The notes under the pieces: model-generated
The model's input: the letters and a program-made list of their open reading frames with translations, nothing else
Told to the model about the DNA's origin: nothing
Databases searched by the model: none
Source of the DNA: Heterotrichella gracilis
Lineage: Eukaryota; Sar; Xanthophyceae; Tribonematales; Xanthonemataceae
Assembly (NCBI GenBank): GCA_032358255.1
Contig: JAULBX010011099.1
Coordinates: 372,001-436,000 of the forward strand
Length of the DNA: 64,000 bases
Direction of reading: 5' to 3'
Position numbers and translations under genes: made by a program
Shown: in pieces, positions 53,648-63,690 of the stretch
Numbering within the stretch: the first letter of the stretch is position 1
Layout: each line of letters opens with the position of its first letter

Positions 53648-55795
53648 TTACAAATTCTCAATAAAATAATTGGTGATCTTCTCCATCAAATGCGCTCTGT
53701 CTTTGCCCAACACATTGTGCTCATGTCCGGGATACACATAATAATCTAATTGTACACCCTTATCCACCGCTTTCTTTTGATACATAATGCTGTGTTGCCA
53801 AACCACCACATTATCCTGCGCGCCATGAATCATCAATAATTTCCCTTTTAATTTATCCACGTGATTCAATAAATTATTTGCGGCATAGCCTTCTTTATTT
53901 TCTTGCGGCATATCCATGTATCGTTCGCCATACATGATCTCGTAATAGGCCCAGTCAATCACAGGTCCACCGGCCGCAGCAACTTTAAACACACCGGCAT
54001 GACGTGTCATTAAAGAAGTAGTCATAAATCCACCGTAACTCCAACCATGCACGCCTAAACGATCAGCATCCACATAAGGCAACGATTTTAAATACCTCAC
54101 TCCTTCCAACTGGTCTTCCATTTCTTTTGTTCCTACTTGTCTGTGTATGGCTTGTTCAAAGGCTTTCCCGCGGTTAGATGTTCCTCTTCCATCTAAGGTA
54201 AATACAATAAAGCCTTTTTGCGCCATGTATTGATACCACAGTTCGCCTCCGGCCATCCAGGTGTTGGTGACAAGTTGTGAGTGCGGACCATTATACAAAT
54301 AAACCAACACGGGATATTTTTTTGTGCTGTCAAAATTGATTGGTTTAAATAGGCGGCAATACAGATCCGTCCCTTCCGCGTTTTTAATGTTGAATAACTT
54401 CCACTCTCCCGTTTTATAGTCTTTGATTGGATTTTCGGCTTTGAAAACAGAAACAGATTTTCCGTTAGCGGTGTTGATAAGTGAATACTCGCGCGGCGTG
54501 TAGCAGGATGAAAAATTATCAATGGCAAAATCTCCTTTTTTGTTTCTTGTTACGATGTGAAATCCATTGCCGCTGGTGAGGCGGGTAAATTTTCCGGATT
54601 TGATATTTACCGAATAAAAATCCTGATTCACCGGGCTTTGTTCATTGGCATGAAAAAATAAATTTTCTCCTTTTTCATCAAAACCATTTTCAGCTTTAAC
54701 TTCCCAATTCCCTTTGGTGAGTTGTTTTATAAGACTTCCATCGCTGTTGTATAAATAGAAGTGATTAAATCCATCTCTGCGGCTTTGCCAGATAAATTGA
54801 TTCGGATTATTTTTTACGAACAGCATTGGGTTTTGCGGTTCAATGTATTTCTCGTCCTTTTCTTCAAACAAGGTTTTTACGAAAGCACCACTTAAGGCAT
54901 TGTATTCATTGAGCTTACAAATTGTTTGTTCGCGATTAATGATGGCGATGTAAATTTTACTTTCATCGGGACTCCAGGCGATGTTTGTTAGGTATTGTTC
55001 CTTTGGTCCTTCTGTTTGAATGGCAACTGATGATTTGTTTTTTAAATTGTAAACATGAAGCGTTACATAATGACTTTTGTTGCCGGCCATAGGGTATTTG
55101 ATGTTCACATTTTTAGCAGGATATACGTTCCAATCAATGATAGGATAGTCTGTGACATCCGTTTGATCCATTTTATAATAAGCCAGGTAGTTCCCTTGCG
55201 GACTCCAATACGTTCCTTTGTGAATGCCAAACTCATCGCGGTGCACACTCTTACCATTCACTAATTCGTAGGATCCATCTTTAGTTACTTGTTCGGTTTT
55301 TCCGTTTATTGATACGAATACATTGTTATTAAGAACATATGCAAACACTTCCCCCTCTTTAAACTCATCGAGATTTTCAAGTGTTGCATCAGTTTGTTTT
55401 CTGTCGGAGATCGAGAAACCTTTTTTAGAAATAAGATAGATCAGTTCCCCTTTTTTAGAGTTAAAATAAAATTCATTTTCATTTTTCCATTTTACCCCAT
55501 CAAAGGCTGTCACAGTGTCCATGGCGCTTAGTTTGAGGTTTTTATTAAATTCGGTCAGACTTAGTGAAAAGGTTTTTTTCCCATCAGTAGCATTAATAAC
55601 AAGAAGTTCGTTGTTATTGGTGTAGGCATATTTTTTGGTATCGGGTATAAAGCCGGCGTTTTGCAATTTTTTAGGCGCTAGCGAGGTTCTTCCTTTTAAT
55701 ACAGCTTCTTGAATAGTTAATAATTTGGTTTGTGCTACAAAAGTTGAAACGCTAATGAGGGCAAACAGAAAAAGACTGATACGAAAATTTTTCAT
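53648..55795 (-). CDS. Dipeptidyl-peptidase IV-like S9 peptidase
   Basis: A secreted serine peptidase of 715 residues. The signal peptide (ISLFLFALISVSTFVAQ) is followed by an eight-bladed propeller domain (about 35-465) and an alpha/beta-hydrolase domain with the triad Ser in GWSYGGF, Asp in GAQDNVVVWQ and His in YPGHEHNV. A DPP IV or prolyl tripeptidyl peptidase role, cutting after proline, is expected. Periplasmic or surface. I start at ATG 55795 (MKNFRISLF). Confidence 0.9.
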   Translation of the reverse strand: MKNFRISLFLFALISVSTFVAQTKLLTIQEAVLKGRTSLAPKKLQNAGFIPDTKKYAYTNNNELLVINATDGKKTFSLSLTEFNKNLKLSAMDTVTAFDGVKWKNENEFYFNSKKGELIYLISKKGFSISDRKQTDATLENLDEFKEGEVFAYVLNNNVFVSINGKTEQVTKDGSYELVNGKSVHRDEFGIHKGTYWSPQGNYLAYYKMDQTDVTDYPIIDWNVYPAKNVNIKYPMAGNKSHYVTLHVYNLKNKSSVAIQTEGPKEQYLTNIAWSPDESKIYIAIINREQTICKLNEYNALSGAFVKTLFEEKDEKYIEPQNPMLFVKNNPNQFIWQSRRDGFNHFYLYNSDGSLIKQLTKGNWEVKAENGFDEKGENLFFHANEQSPVNQDFYSVNIKSGKFTRLTSGNGFHIVTRNKKGDFAIDNFSSCYTPREYSLINTANGKSVSVFKAENPIKDYKTGEWKLFNIKNAEGTDLYCRLFKPINFDSTKKYPVLVYLYNGPHSQLVTNTWMAGGELWYQYMAQKGFIVFTLDGRGTSNRGKAFEQAIHRQVGTKEMEDQLEGVRYLKSLPYVDADRLGVHGWSYGGFMTTSLMTRHAGVFKVAAAGGPVIDWAYYEIMYGERYMDMPQENKEGYAANNLLNHVDKLKGKLLMIHGAQDNVVVWQHSIMYQKKAVDKGVQLDYYVYPGHEHNVLGKDRAHLMEKITNYFIENL

Positions 55796-55861
55796 CGGCA
55801 ATTATAAAATGGTGAGTGGTTTAAAAATAAGGAGCTAAAATATTAAAAACGGAAAGTTAAT

Positions 55862-56875
55862 TCAATTAGGGTCAAACTCCAGCAAGGTATAATTGCTGAT
55901 CAAAGCGCCATCTGTGTAAAGGCTTAAGGTCACATTTTCCCAGGTCTTGGTGATCACTTGTTCGTTATCAGAAAGATTATAATTGAACAGAACTTTTTTC
56001 TCAAGAATATTTTTATAGATCTCCTTTTTCCATTTTTCTTTTGATTCAGCGGAAAAACTTTTGACACTTTTTTCGAAAGTAGCTATAGGTACTTTTTTCT
56101 CCAATGCACAAAGCGCTGTTTGAATTGCCAACACGTTCGCTGAATTTTTTTCTGAAAAAAGATAATCTTTAATAAAACCTACCGGGTTGTTTTTACTGTA
56201 AATGGCGCAGATGGCATCCTCTTTAAAACAAGCGTCAGGAAACGCTATGGCATTTAACATGAGTTTTTCAACGATTGCCGGATTTTGATAGATGGAGGCA
56301 CTCATACAAACATAATGATTAAAAATGTTTGGTGTTTTAGAGGTCATGATGCGCTCTTTATCCAGATAATATTCAAGTTTTTTAGCAACAGAATCCCCAT
56401 TAAGAATGGTTGCCAGTAGCAGGGCATTCGATGCAATGATAGCATCTTTAGTTAAGTTGGAATCAACCAAGTCAATTAATTTAGAAGTATTGTAATGAAG
56501 ATCTTTGAGTGAGGATTTTGTTTTTAGCCAGGTGTATGTCTCACTGACATAAAACATGTAATAATTATGTTTTGGCGGTAAATAGTTGATTCCCACAAAG
56601 GCATAACCGAGTTTTTTTTGCATAAGATAAAACAACTGTACCTTTTCTTTTTCTGTCCAGCGTTTATCCAGAACTATTTCCCTTAATAGTTTATTAAAAA
56701 AATCGTCATCAAAATAAGATGATTTTTCACCCTGATCAATAAGGTCTCTTAATGATTTACTTATTTCCACCATCGAATAAGTAGTTTCGAGGGTTAGCTT
56801 ATTGATATTTCTGGTTTGAGCTCCGGCGAAGAAACTCATAAAGAGTATAAAGAGTATGCTTATTTTGTTTTTCAT
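55862..56875 (-). CDS. Secreted helical protein, unknown
   Basis: A 337-residue protein with a signal peptide (ISILFILFMSFFAGAQ). The rest is predicted largely helical, with repeated Lys/Leu-rich helices reminiscent of an armadillo/HEAT-like array (ASNALLLATILNGDSVAKKLEYYL, LAIQTALCALEKKVPIATFEKSVKSF). Cysteines in DACFKEDAICAIYS might form a disulfide. I do not recognise the family. It precedes the peptidase gene on the same strand, 60 bp away. Confidence 0.62.
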   Translation of the reverse strand: MKNKISILFILFMSFFAGAQTRNINKLTLETTYSMVEISKSLRDLIDQGEKSSYFDDDFFNKLLREIVLDKRWTEKEKVQLFYLMQKKLGYAFVGINYLPPKHNYYMFYVSETYTWLKTKSSLKDLHYNTSKLIDLVDSNLTKDAIIASNALLLATILNGDSVAKKLEYYLDKERIMTSKTPNIFNHYVCMSASIYQNPAIVEKLMLNAIAFPDACFKEDAICAIYSKNNPVGFIKDYLFSEKNSANVLAIQTALCALEKKVPIATFEKSVKSFSAESKEKWKKEIYKNILEKKVLFNYNLSDNEQVITKTWENVTLSLYTDGALISNYTLLEFDPN

Positions 56876-56967
56876 AAGCTAGAATGTACAATCATTAATA
56901 AAGGCCAACAATAATAACAATTAAAAATTAATTCTCTTTTACAAACGCGGGTAAATGTATTATTTTT

Positions 56968-58989
56968 TTAGAATAATCCCGTTAAATGAGCTTCATCCAC
57001 TAAATTGGGCAAAGTCACTTTTAAACCGGGTGTTCTGTTCATTTCACGTTTAATGGCAAACAAAGCTTCATCGTTACGGGCCCATCCTCTGCGGGCAATA
57101 CCATTGTTTACATCCCAAAATAACATTTGACTTAGTTTTCGATCAGCGTCTGCACTACCATCTAATACCAGGCCAAAACCCCCGTTAATCACTTCTCCCC
57201 AGCCAACACCACCGCCGTTGTGTAAACTGATCCAGGTGGCCCCGCGGAAGGCGTCTCCTACAAAATTTTGTACAGCCATATCCGCAGTATATTTGCTACC
57301 ATCATAAATGTTTGATGTTTCGCGGTAAGGACTGTCTGTTCCGCTTACATCGTGATGATCACGACCCAAAACAACCGGTGCAGAAATTATTCCTTCACGG
57401 ATCGCTTTATTTATGGCCAGTGCAATTTTTATTCTGCCTTCGCTATCGGCATACAAGATGCGCGCTTGTGAACCAACCACTAAATTATTTTGTTGGGCAT
57501 CCTTTATCCAAACGATATTATCTTGCAACTGTTGTTTTATTTCCTCAGGTGCAGTCTTATCAATTTCCTCCAGTACCGATTGCGCTAATTTATCAGTAAC
57601 AGCTAGATCTTCCGGTTTTGCAGAGGTACACACCCAACGAAATGGACCAAATCCATAATCAAAACACATGGGTCCTAATATATCCTGAACATAGGATTTG
57701 TATTTAAATTCGCCGCTTGTTTTATCTTTAAAAACATCGCCTCCTGCGCGCGATACTTCTAATAAAAAGGCATTACCATAATCAAAGAAGTACATGCCTT
57801 TTGTGCTAAGTGCATTTACAGCGTTAATATGGCGGACCAGGGTTTTTTGAACTTCATTTTTAAACGCCTCAGGTTGCTCAGCCATCATTTGATTGCTTTC
57901 TTCGAGAGAAAAACCAACCGGATAATAGCCACCCGCCCATGGATTATGAAGAGAAGTTTGATCGCTGCCAATATCCACTTTTATATTTTCTTTCAATAAA
58001 GCTTCCCACAGGTCTACCACGTTACCTTCATAAGCCAGACTCACCGCTTCTTTATTTTGTTGGGCTTGTTTGGTACGAGTAATCAAGGAGTTTAAATCTT
58101 TGTAAACCTCATCGACCCAACCTTGTGAATGACGTGTTTTTACGGCTTTGGGATTAATTTCTGCCGTGATCGAAACCAGTCCAGCTATTTTTGCTGCCTT
58201 TGGTTGCGCACCGCTCATTCCGCCAAGACCGCAGGTTACAAATAGTTTTCCTTTGCGTTCTTCTTCTGTCTTAAATTTTTTGCGAGCCGCGTTCATCACA
58301 GTAATAGCTGTTCCATGTACAATCCCTTGCGGACCGATATACATAAAACTGCCGGCAGTCATTTGGCCATATTGGCTAACACCTAAAGCATTAAATTTCT
58401 CCAGATCATCCGGTTTACTGTAGTTAGGAATCACCATGCCATTAGTAACAACTACTCGAGGAGCGTCTTTGTGAGAAGGGAATAAGCCCATAGGGTGACC
58501 ACTATATAACACTAAGGTTTGATCATCGCTCATGGTGGCCAGGTACTTCATGGTTAAGAGGTATTGCGCCCAGTTTTGAAATACAGCACCATTTCCGCCA
58601 TACGTTATTAGTTCGTGCGGATGCTGGGCTACGGCATAGTCTAGGTTATTACTCAACATATGCATGATGGCACCGGCTTGTAGAGATTGAAATGGAAAAT
58701 CCTGAATAGGACGCGCATAGATTTTATAATCGGGGCGAAAACGATACATATAAATGCGACCATATGTTTTTAATTCATCGGCGAATTCTTTTGCTAATAC
58801 CGAATGGTGTTTGGCATCAAAATATCTTAGCGCATTTTTAATGGCAAGTTTTTTTTCGTCTGGGTTTAAAATATCTTTTCGTTTTGGGGCATGATTAATG
58901 GAAGGGTCGAAGGCCTTGTATTCCGGTAACTGAGAAGGTATGCCTTGAAGGATAAGATCCTTAAAGGAGATTTGTGTTTGTGTTGACAT
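56968..58989 (-). CDS. hutU: Urocanate hydratase
   Basis: Second step of histidine degradation: urocanate to imidazolone propionate using tightly bound NAD. The 673 residues match the long form found in this phylum. YGGNGAVFQNWAQYLLTMKYL, VTNGMVIPNYS, YGQMTAGSFMYIGPQGIVHGT, FVTCGLGGMSGAQPKA (NAD-binding) and SLHNGGGVGWGEVINGGFGLVLDG are typical. hutH and hutI are not in the window; formimidoylglutamase is at 11225-12280. Two bases separate it from the upstream DUF5522 gene. Confidence 0.97.
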   Translation of the reverse strand: MSTQTQISFKDLILQGIPSQLPEYKAFDPSINHAPKRKDILNPDEKKLAIKNALRYFDAKHHSVLAKEFADELKTYGRIYMYRFRPDYKIYARPIQDFPFQSLQAGAIMHMLSNNLDYAVAQHPHELITYGGNGAVFQNWAQYLLTMKYLATMSDDQTLVLYSGHPMGLFPSHKDAPRVVVTNGMVIPNYSKPDDLEKFNALGVSQYGQMTAGSFMYIGPQGIVHGTAITVMNAARKKFKTEEERKGKLFVTCGLGGMSGAQPKAAKIAGLVSITAEINPKAVKTRHSQGWVDEVYKDLNSLITRTKQAQQNKEAVSLAYEGNVVDLWEALLKENIKVDIGSDQTSLHNPWAGGYYPVGFSLEESNQMMAEQPEAFKNEVQKTLVRHINAVNALSTKGMYFFDYGNAFLLEVSRAGGDVFKDKTSGEFKYKSYVQDILGPMCFDYGFGPFRWVCTSAKPEDLAVTDKLAQSVLEEIDKTAPEEIKQQLQDNIVWIKDAQQNNLVVGSQARILYADSEGRIKIALAINKAIREGIISAPVVLGRDHHDVSGTDSPYRETSNIYDGSKYTADMAVQNFVGDAFRGATWISLHNGGGVGWGEVINGGFGLVLDGSADADRKLSQMLFWDVNNGIARRGWARNDEALFAIKREMNRTPGLKVTLPNLVDEAHLTGLF

Positions 58990-58991
58990 AA

Positions 58992-59222
<231 letters not shown>

Positions 59223-59309
59223 TTATCCCGTCATAATGGATTCCGATAAACAATTGATCAGGATTCTACTAGTACAGGAGGCCAAAACATCAGTGATGAA
59301 TGACTGGCC

Positions 59310-59930
59310 TTATTCAATTCGTTTAATGGTGCAGCCAATAGATTTGGTTTCTTGTATTTTTGGCTTTTCGTTGCTCAATAAGGCCTTTAGCGCGTCCTTT
59401 AAATAAGGCGCTTTAACGGTTGCAGGGTCTTTTACGTTATCGTCTATAGCACCTTTATAAATCAATCCTTTGGCATCAAACAGAAAACATTGGGGCGTTC
59501 GTCCGGCCCCAAAAGCATCTGCCACCCGGCTTTTTTCATCGAGCACATAAAAACATTTTAAATTTTGTGAGCTGTAATATTTTACCATTTCAGCATAACT
59601 ATCATCTTCGCCCCGTTCAGCTTCATTGCTGTTTACTAACACACAGCCAATGCCGTTTGCGAGACAAAAATCGCTATACTCCTTTATACGCGTGGCGCTT
59701 AGTTTAACGTAGGGACAGGTGTTGCAGGAAAAAATAACCAACAAACCTTTGTCTTTTTTAATATCATTCAAACTAAGTTCTGTTCCCGAAACGTCCTTCA
59801 TTTTAGTATCCGGCATTGGAATACTTGAATTAATTGCTATTTCTTCCAGGCCTGGGCTGGTTCTTATAAAGGAAAAAAGGGAGATGCAAACAGAAAAGAT
59901 AAAAAAATGGCGTAGGTAGTTATTTTTCAT
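59310..59930 (-). CDS. Thioredoxin-fold protein (redoxin/AhpC-TSA type)
   Basis: A 206-residue protein with an N-terminal signal or anchor (FFIFSVCISLFSF), then a thioredoxin-fold domain with CNTCPYVKL as redox motif and RTPQCFLFDAKGLI as the cis-Pro region, where Thr precedes Pro. Relatives include peroxiredoxin-like and TlpA-like proteins. Predicted to act in the periplasm. The partner is unknown. It stands alone between DUF5522 and fabH. Confidence 0.8.
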   Translation of the reverse strand: MKNNYLRHFFIFSVCISLFSFIRTSPGLEEIAINSSIPMPDTKMKDVSGTELSLNDIKKDKGLLVIFSCNTCPYVKLSATRIKEYSDFCLANGIGCVLVNSNEAERGEDDSYAEMVKYYSSQNLKCFYVLDEKSRVADAFGAGRTPQCFLFDAKGLIYKGAIDDNVKDPATVKAPYLKDALKALLSNEKPKIQETKSIGCTIKRIE

Positions 59931-60145
59931 GGAATAGGGGCTTTGTACAAATTTAAACCATAGGGGCTTAAAACCTATTATTTTGCTGTTAAATCTTTGG
60001 GAATTAGACTAAACAATGATTTTTCCCCTTTAGTTTTAATTATCTGTAGACGTTGATGCAAAAGTAAATTGTCAAGCAACGAATGAAAGAGAAAATTAAA
60101 TAAGGCTAATACAAATAATTAGCGAAGTGTTGTTTTCAAAAAAAA

Positions 60146-61150
60146 CTATTTCCCGGTTTTACTTCCGTCGTAAGCCCATTTCACATAAATGGCACCCCAG
60201 GTGAATCCCCCGCCAAAAGCAGAGAGGATGATGTTATCGCCTTTTTTAAGTTGTTTTTCGTAATCCCATAATAAAAGTGGAATGGTACCTGCAGTGGTAT
60301 TACCATAACGTTCAATATTCATCATTACTTTTTCGGGTCCAATGCCCATACGAGATGAGGTAGCGTCTATGATCCGTTTATTGGCTTGATGTGCTGCCAA
60401 CCATTGAACGTCTTCGGATTTTAAATTGTTTTTTTCCATCACCGCAGCACTCACTTCTGCCATATTATAGACTGCGTGTTTAAAAACAGCAGCTCCTTCC
60501 TGATACACATAATGCATTTTTTTATCTACAGTATCGTGACTAGGTGGCCTGAGAGATCCACCGGCTTTCATATGCAAGTGTGTTGCGCCTGCACCATCGG
60601 AGTGTAAAATAAAATCTTTAATACCTACATCCTCTGCAGTAGGCTCTAATAATACCGCTCCGGCACCATCACCAAAAATAACACAGGTAGTTCGGTCGGT
60701 ATAATCAATTATGCGGCTCATCATATCAGCACCTACCACTACAATTTTTTTATAACGTCCGGTTTCAATGAACTGGGCGCCGGTTGAAAGGGCGTAAATA
60801 AAACCTGAACAGGCTGCTCCAACATCAAAACCCCATGCTTTTTTAGCACCTAATTTATCACAAATAATATTGGATGTGGCCGGAAATACCATGTCAGGCG
60901 TAACAGTCGCGCAAATGAGAAGATCAATTTCCATTGGATCGATGCCTCTTTTTTTACACAATAACTTAACTGCTTCAACAGCCATGTCAGAAGTAGCTTT
61001 ATCTGGATTGTTTTCGATATGACGTTCTTTAATACCCGTGCGAGAGGTGATCCACTCGTCATTGGTGTCGATCATTTTTTCCAGATCAAAATTGGTAAGG
61101 ATATTCTCTGGCAAATAACCTGCTACTGCAGTAATGGCGGCTTTATTCAT
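60146..61150 (-). CDS. fabH: 3-oxoacyl-ACP synthase III (FabH)
   Basis: Starts fatty acid chains by condensing acetyl- or branched acyl-CoA with malonyl-ACP. 334 residues with catalytic Cys114 in GAACSGFIY, His in AAHQANKRII near 259 and Asn in GNTTAGTIP near 289. Starts at ATG 61150, whose A is also the last base of the plsX stop codon (TAATG), so the two are coupled. Confidence 0.97.
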   Translation of the reverse strand: MNKAAITAVAGYLPENILTNFDLEKMIDTNDEWITSRTGIKERHIENNPDKATSDMAVEAVKLLCKKRGIDPMEIDLLICATVTPDMVFPATSNIICDKLGAKKAWGFDVGAACSGFIYALSTGAQFIETGRYKKIVVVGADMMSRIIDYTDRTTCVIFGDGAGAVLLEPTAEDVGIKDFILHSDGAGATHLHMKAGGSLRPPSHDTVDKKMHYVYQEGAAVFKHAVYNMAEVSAAVMEKNNLKSEDVQWLAAHQANKRIIDATSSRMGIGPEKVMMNIERYGNTTAGTIPLLLWDYEKQLKKGDNIILSAFGGGFTWGAIYVKWAYDGSKTGK

Positions 61151-62088
61151 TATTGAAATATTTGTTCTATTTTATTGTTCAACTTTGCATCAACCACATC
61201 TTTGGCTAATAATAACATGTTTTTGAATGCCAGCGCACTTGAAATACCATGGCCAATCAAAACATTACCGTTGATTCCCAAAACAGGTGTTCCACCATAT
61301 AACTCATAATTAAACTTATCAAAATAGTCATCGCTGCGATTACGCGCTTTGATCACACTATAAAAAGCCTCTGCGGTTTTCAGCAATATATTTCCTACAA
61401 ATCCTTCGCAAACAATAACGTCGGCCTTATCCGAGAATATTTCGCGACCTTCAATATTTCCTACGAAATTAAAATCTTTTGACTCTTTCATCAATGCGTG
61501 AGCAGCTTGTGAGACCAGATTTCCTTTTTCGGGTTCTTCTCCAATATTGAGTAATCCCACTTTCGGATCTTTTATTTTATAGACTTCTTTTGCACAAATG
61601 GATCCAAGAATACCAAATTGATAAAGCACATCCGGCTTACAATCTGCATTTGTTCCCACATCTAACACAATGCCAAAACCTCCGTTTTCTTTCGGTAAAA
61701 TAGAAGTGATACAAGGTCTGATCACTCCCGGAATTGCTTTTACCGTAAACATCGAACCAACTAACATGGCACCGGTATTCCCCGAACTGGCAAAGGCGTC
61801 AATTTGTTTTTCCTTTAATAACTTAAAGCCAATAAAGATACTGCTGTTTGGTTTTTGCGAGAAGGCCTTGGTGGGATGTTCTCCCATAGCAATCACCTCA
61901 GTAGTATGCACATACTCAAATTGATCGGCGTTTACCTGATTTTTAATAAAATAATCTTTCGCTAAATTGCTGTCACCAATCAATACTAACTTAACATCAG
62001 AAGGCAATTCTTTGGAAGCCAATACAAGACCTTCTAAACAATTAGTTGGAGCAAAATCTCCGCCTAAAATATCAAAGCCAATTTTCAT
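61150..62088 (-). CDS. plsX: Phosphate acyltransferase PlsX
   Basis: Makes acyl-phosphate from acyl-ACP for phospholipid synthesis. 312 residues beginning MKIGFDILGGDFAPTNCLEG, with VIAMGEHPTKAFSQKPNSSI, DAFASSGNTGAML and CEGFVGNILLKTAEA. ATG 62088 is supported by the family N-terminus; an open frame upstream to 62241 overlaps the sensor kinase gene and is not family-like. In most relatives plsX directly follows rpmF; here a kinase gene is in between. Confidence 0.95.
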   Translation of the reverse strand: MKIGFDILGGDFAPTNCLEGLVLASKELPSDVKLVLIGDSNLAKDYFIKNQVNADQFEYVHTTEVIAMGEHPTKAFSQKPNSSIFIGFKLLKEKQIDAFASSGNTGAMLVGSMFTVKAIPGVIRPCITSILPKENGGFGIVLDVGTNADCKPDVLYQFGILGSICAKEVYKIKDPKVGLLNIGEEPEKGNLVSQAAHALMKESKDFNFVGNIEGREIFSDKADVIVCEGFVGNILLKTAEAFYSVIKARNRSDDYFDKFNYELYGGTPVLGINGNVLIGHGISSALAFKNMLLLAKDVVDAKLNNKIEQIFQ

Positions 62089-62173
62089 TTGAATTATTGA
62101 AATTTTAACTAGTGTACAATAATACAATTTTAAATTTTTAAATACACCTATAAAAAGCTTGAATTTTAAAAAT

Positions 62174-63325
62174 TTAATTGAGTGCAAATTCCAGTCGAAT
62201 TTTAGCACCATTTTCATTCGAGAACGTGACTTGACCTTCAATTTGTTCAGCCAAAGTTTTAATAAGAAAAATACCTAATGAATGGCTTTCATTTTCCAGA
62301 TTAAAGTCTTTGCTAAATCCTTTACCATTGTCTTTAGCCAAGAGTACAACCTTGTCTCCATCTTGCTTGATGCTGATTTCAAATACCCAGGCTGGAATCT
62401 GTTCACGTGAATAAGCATATTTTATGCTATTGGTAATAATTTCATTCAATATTAAACCTAGCGGAACCGATTTGTTGACCGGTAGCCGGATATCATCGTA
62501 GTCTTCAATAAGCTTAATGTTTTTGGTGATGTTGTATGAATAAAGCAATTCAGCTAACAAACCGGAAGTGTATTTAGCGATCTGAATATTTTTTAATTCC
62601 GGATTCTCATACAGCATTTTGTGAACTAATGCCATACTCATAATACGGGTGCGGCTGTCATGCAACACTTTTTTGGCTTCTTCATTTTCAATCGAACTTT
62701 CTTGTAAATTAAGTAAGCCTGAGATGATAGCCAGATTGTTTTTTACCCGATGATTAAGTTCTGCTAAAAGTACTTCCTTTTCTTTTAAGGAGGCGGTCAC
62801 TGTTTCCTGGGCTTTTTGCAGGTCAGAATTTTGAATCAAGATCTCTTTATTTTGATTGTAGATGATGCGGGTTAACAAAAAGCTCAATACACCGGTAATA
62901 ATGGTGGAGATGATCAGATCATAATACCACAATAATTTTATTTTTTCGGCATTGAGGTTTCTGACTTTAATTTCATCAAAGTCTAAAAATAAATTAGCAG
63001 AAAAAAACAAAATACATACTGAAAAATGTATCAATGAGTATTTATCTTTTAATGAAGGATTGTTTAATAAGACCACACTCACAATTAAGGGGAAATAGAA
63101 CAGATAGGCCCCCGATTCAACAGGATAGATCTTATTAATAAAAAAAATGGATAAGTTGGCATTTAAAGTGAAAACTAAAAATGCCAAATTGTTTTTTTCG
63201 AATTTATTAAGCAGTAAGGAGAGTGTAGCAAGTGAAATAAAAATACAGGAATAAACAAGAGTAAAATCTGCCTTTAAGAAAAGATAATTGGTAAAACCAA
63301 CCAAAAGAAAAAAGATCATGATCAA
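62174..63325 (-). CDS. Sensor histidine kinase (HisKA_2 type)
   Basis: A membrane sensor kinase. The N-terminal half holds about six hydrophobic segments with no recognisable extracellular sensor, then a coiled linker and the HisKA_2 phosphoacceptor box LAELNHRVKNNLAIISGLLNLQ, with the N box GLILNEIITNSIKYAYS and G box DNGKGF following. 383 residues from the TTG at 63325. Upstream codons in frame, to a stop at 63437, encode NLGVTNKQDTHEKRRVKTTNL-like sequence typical of such kinases, so the true start is probably further upstream (up to CTG 63421 or ATT 63436). No response regulator gene is adjacent. Confidence 0.85.
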   Translation of the reverse strand: MIMIFFLLVGFTNYLFLKADFTLVYSCIFISLATLSLLLNKFEKNNLAFLVFTLNANLSIFFINKIYPVESGAYLFYFPLIVSVVLLNNPSLKDKYSLIHFSVCILFFSANLFLDFDEIKVRNLNAEKIKLLWYYDLIISTIITGVLSFLLTRIIYNQNKEILIQNSDLQKAQETVTASLKEKEVLLAELNHRVKNNLAIISGLLNLQESSIENEEAKKVLHDSRTRIMSMALVHKMLYENPELKNIQIAKYTSGLLAELLYSYNITKNIKLIEDYDDIRLPVNKSVPLGLILNEIITNSIKYAYSREQIPAWVFEISIKQDGDKVVLLAKDNGKGFSKDFNLENESHSLGIFLIKTLAEQIEGQVTFSNENGAKIRLEFALN

Positions 63326-63446
63326 ATTGATCAGATTGGTGGTTTTTACCCTTCTTTTTTCATGAGTATCCTGTTTGTTAGTTACACCAAGATTGAGGAG
63401 AATATGGAGGTAGTTTTTCAGTGCTACTAAGGTAATTTATAAAACG

Positions 63447-63475
63447 AAAAAAGCAGGCTATTAACCTGCTTTTTT
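63447..63475 (-). terminator. Rho-independent terminator of rpmF
   Basis: AAAAAAGCAGG (63447-63457) pairs with CCTGCTTTTTT (63465-63475), with T-runs on the minus strand. It follows rpmF and lies only about 10-30 bp before the sensor kinase frame, separating the two genes transcriptionally. Confidence 0.88.
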
Positions 63476-63493
63476 AATAAAATAAGAATAAGC

Positions 63494-63679
63494 TTACGCT
63501 TTTTTCTCCATAACAACGTTTCCTTTATAATAAAGTTTACCTTCAAACCAATGTGCACGGTGCATCAAATGGGCTTCGCCGGTAGTTGAATCTTTTGAAA
63601 TGGTCATTGATGGTGCTTTGTATGTTGCGCGACGTGAATCTCTACGTGAACGCGACATCTTTCGTTTAGGATTAGGCAT
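63494..63679 (-). CDS. rpmF: 50S ribosomal protein bL32
   Basis: A 61-residue ribosomal protein. [20 protein letters not shown] is the family N-terminus; the C-terminal part [21 protein letters not shown] lacks the zinc-binding cysteines of some bL32 proteins (a C-minus type). It sits 11 bp after the DUF177 gene, which is the standard order. Confidence 0.96.
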   Translation of the reverse strand: MPNPKRKMSRSRRDSRRATYKAPSMTISKDSTTGEAHLMHRAHWFEGKLYYKGNVVMEKKA

Positions 63680-63690
63680 GTTTTTTTGTT

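Noticed and set aside
62089-62241. Upstream extension of plsX
   Set aside because: The frame is open, but it overlaps the kinase gene end and its sequence (Lys/Leu/Phe-rich) is not part of the PlsX family, which begins at MKIGFDILGGD.
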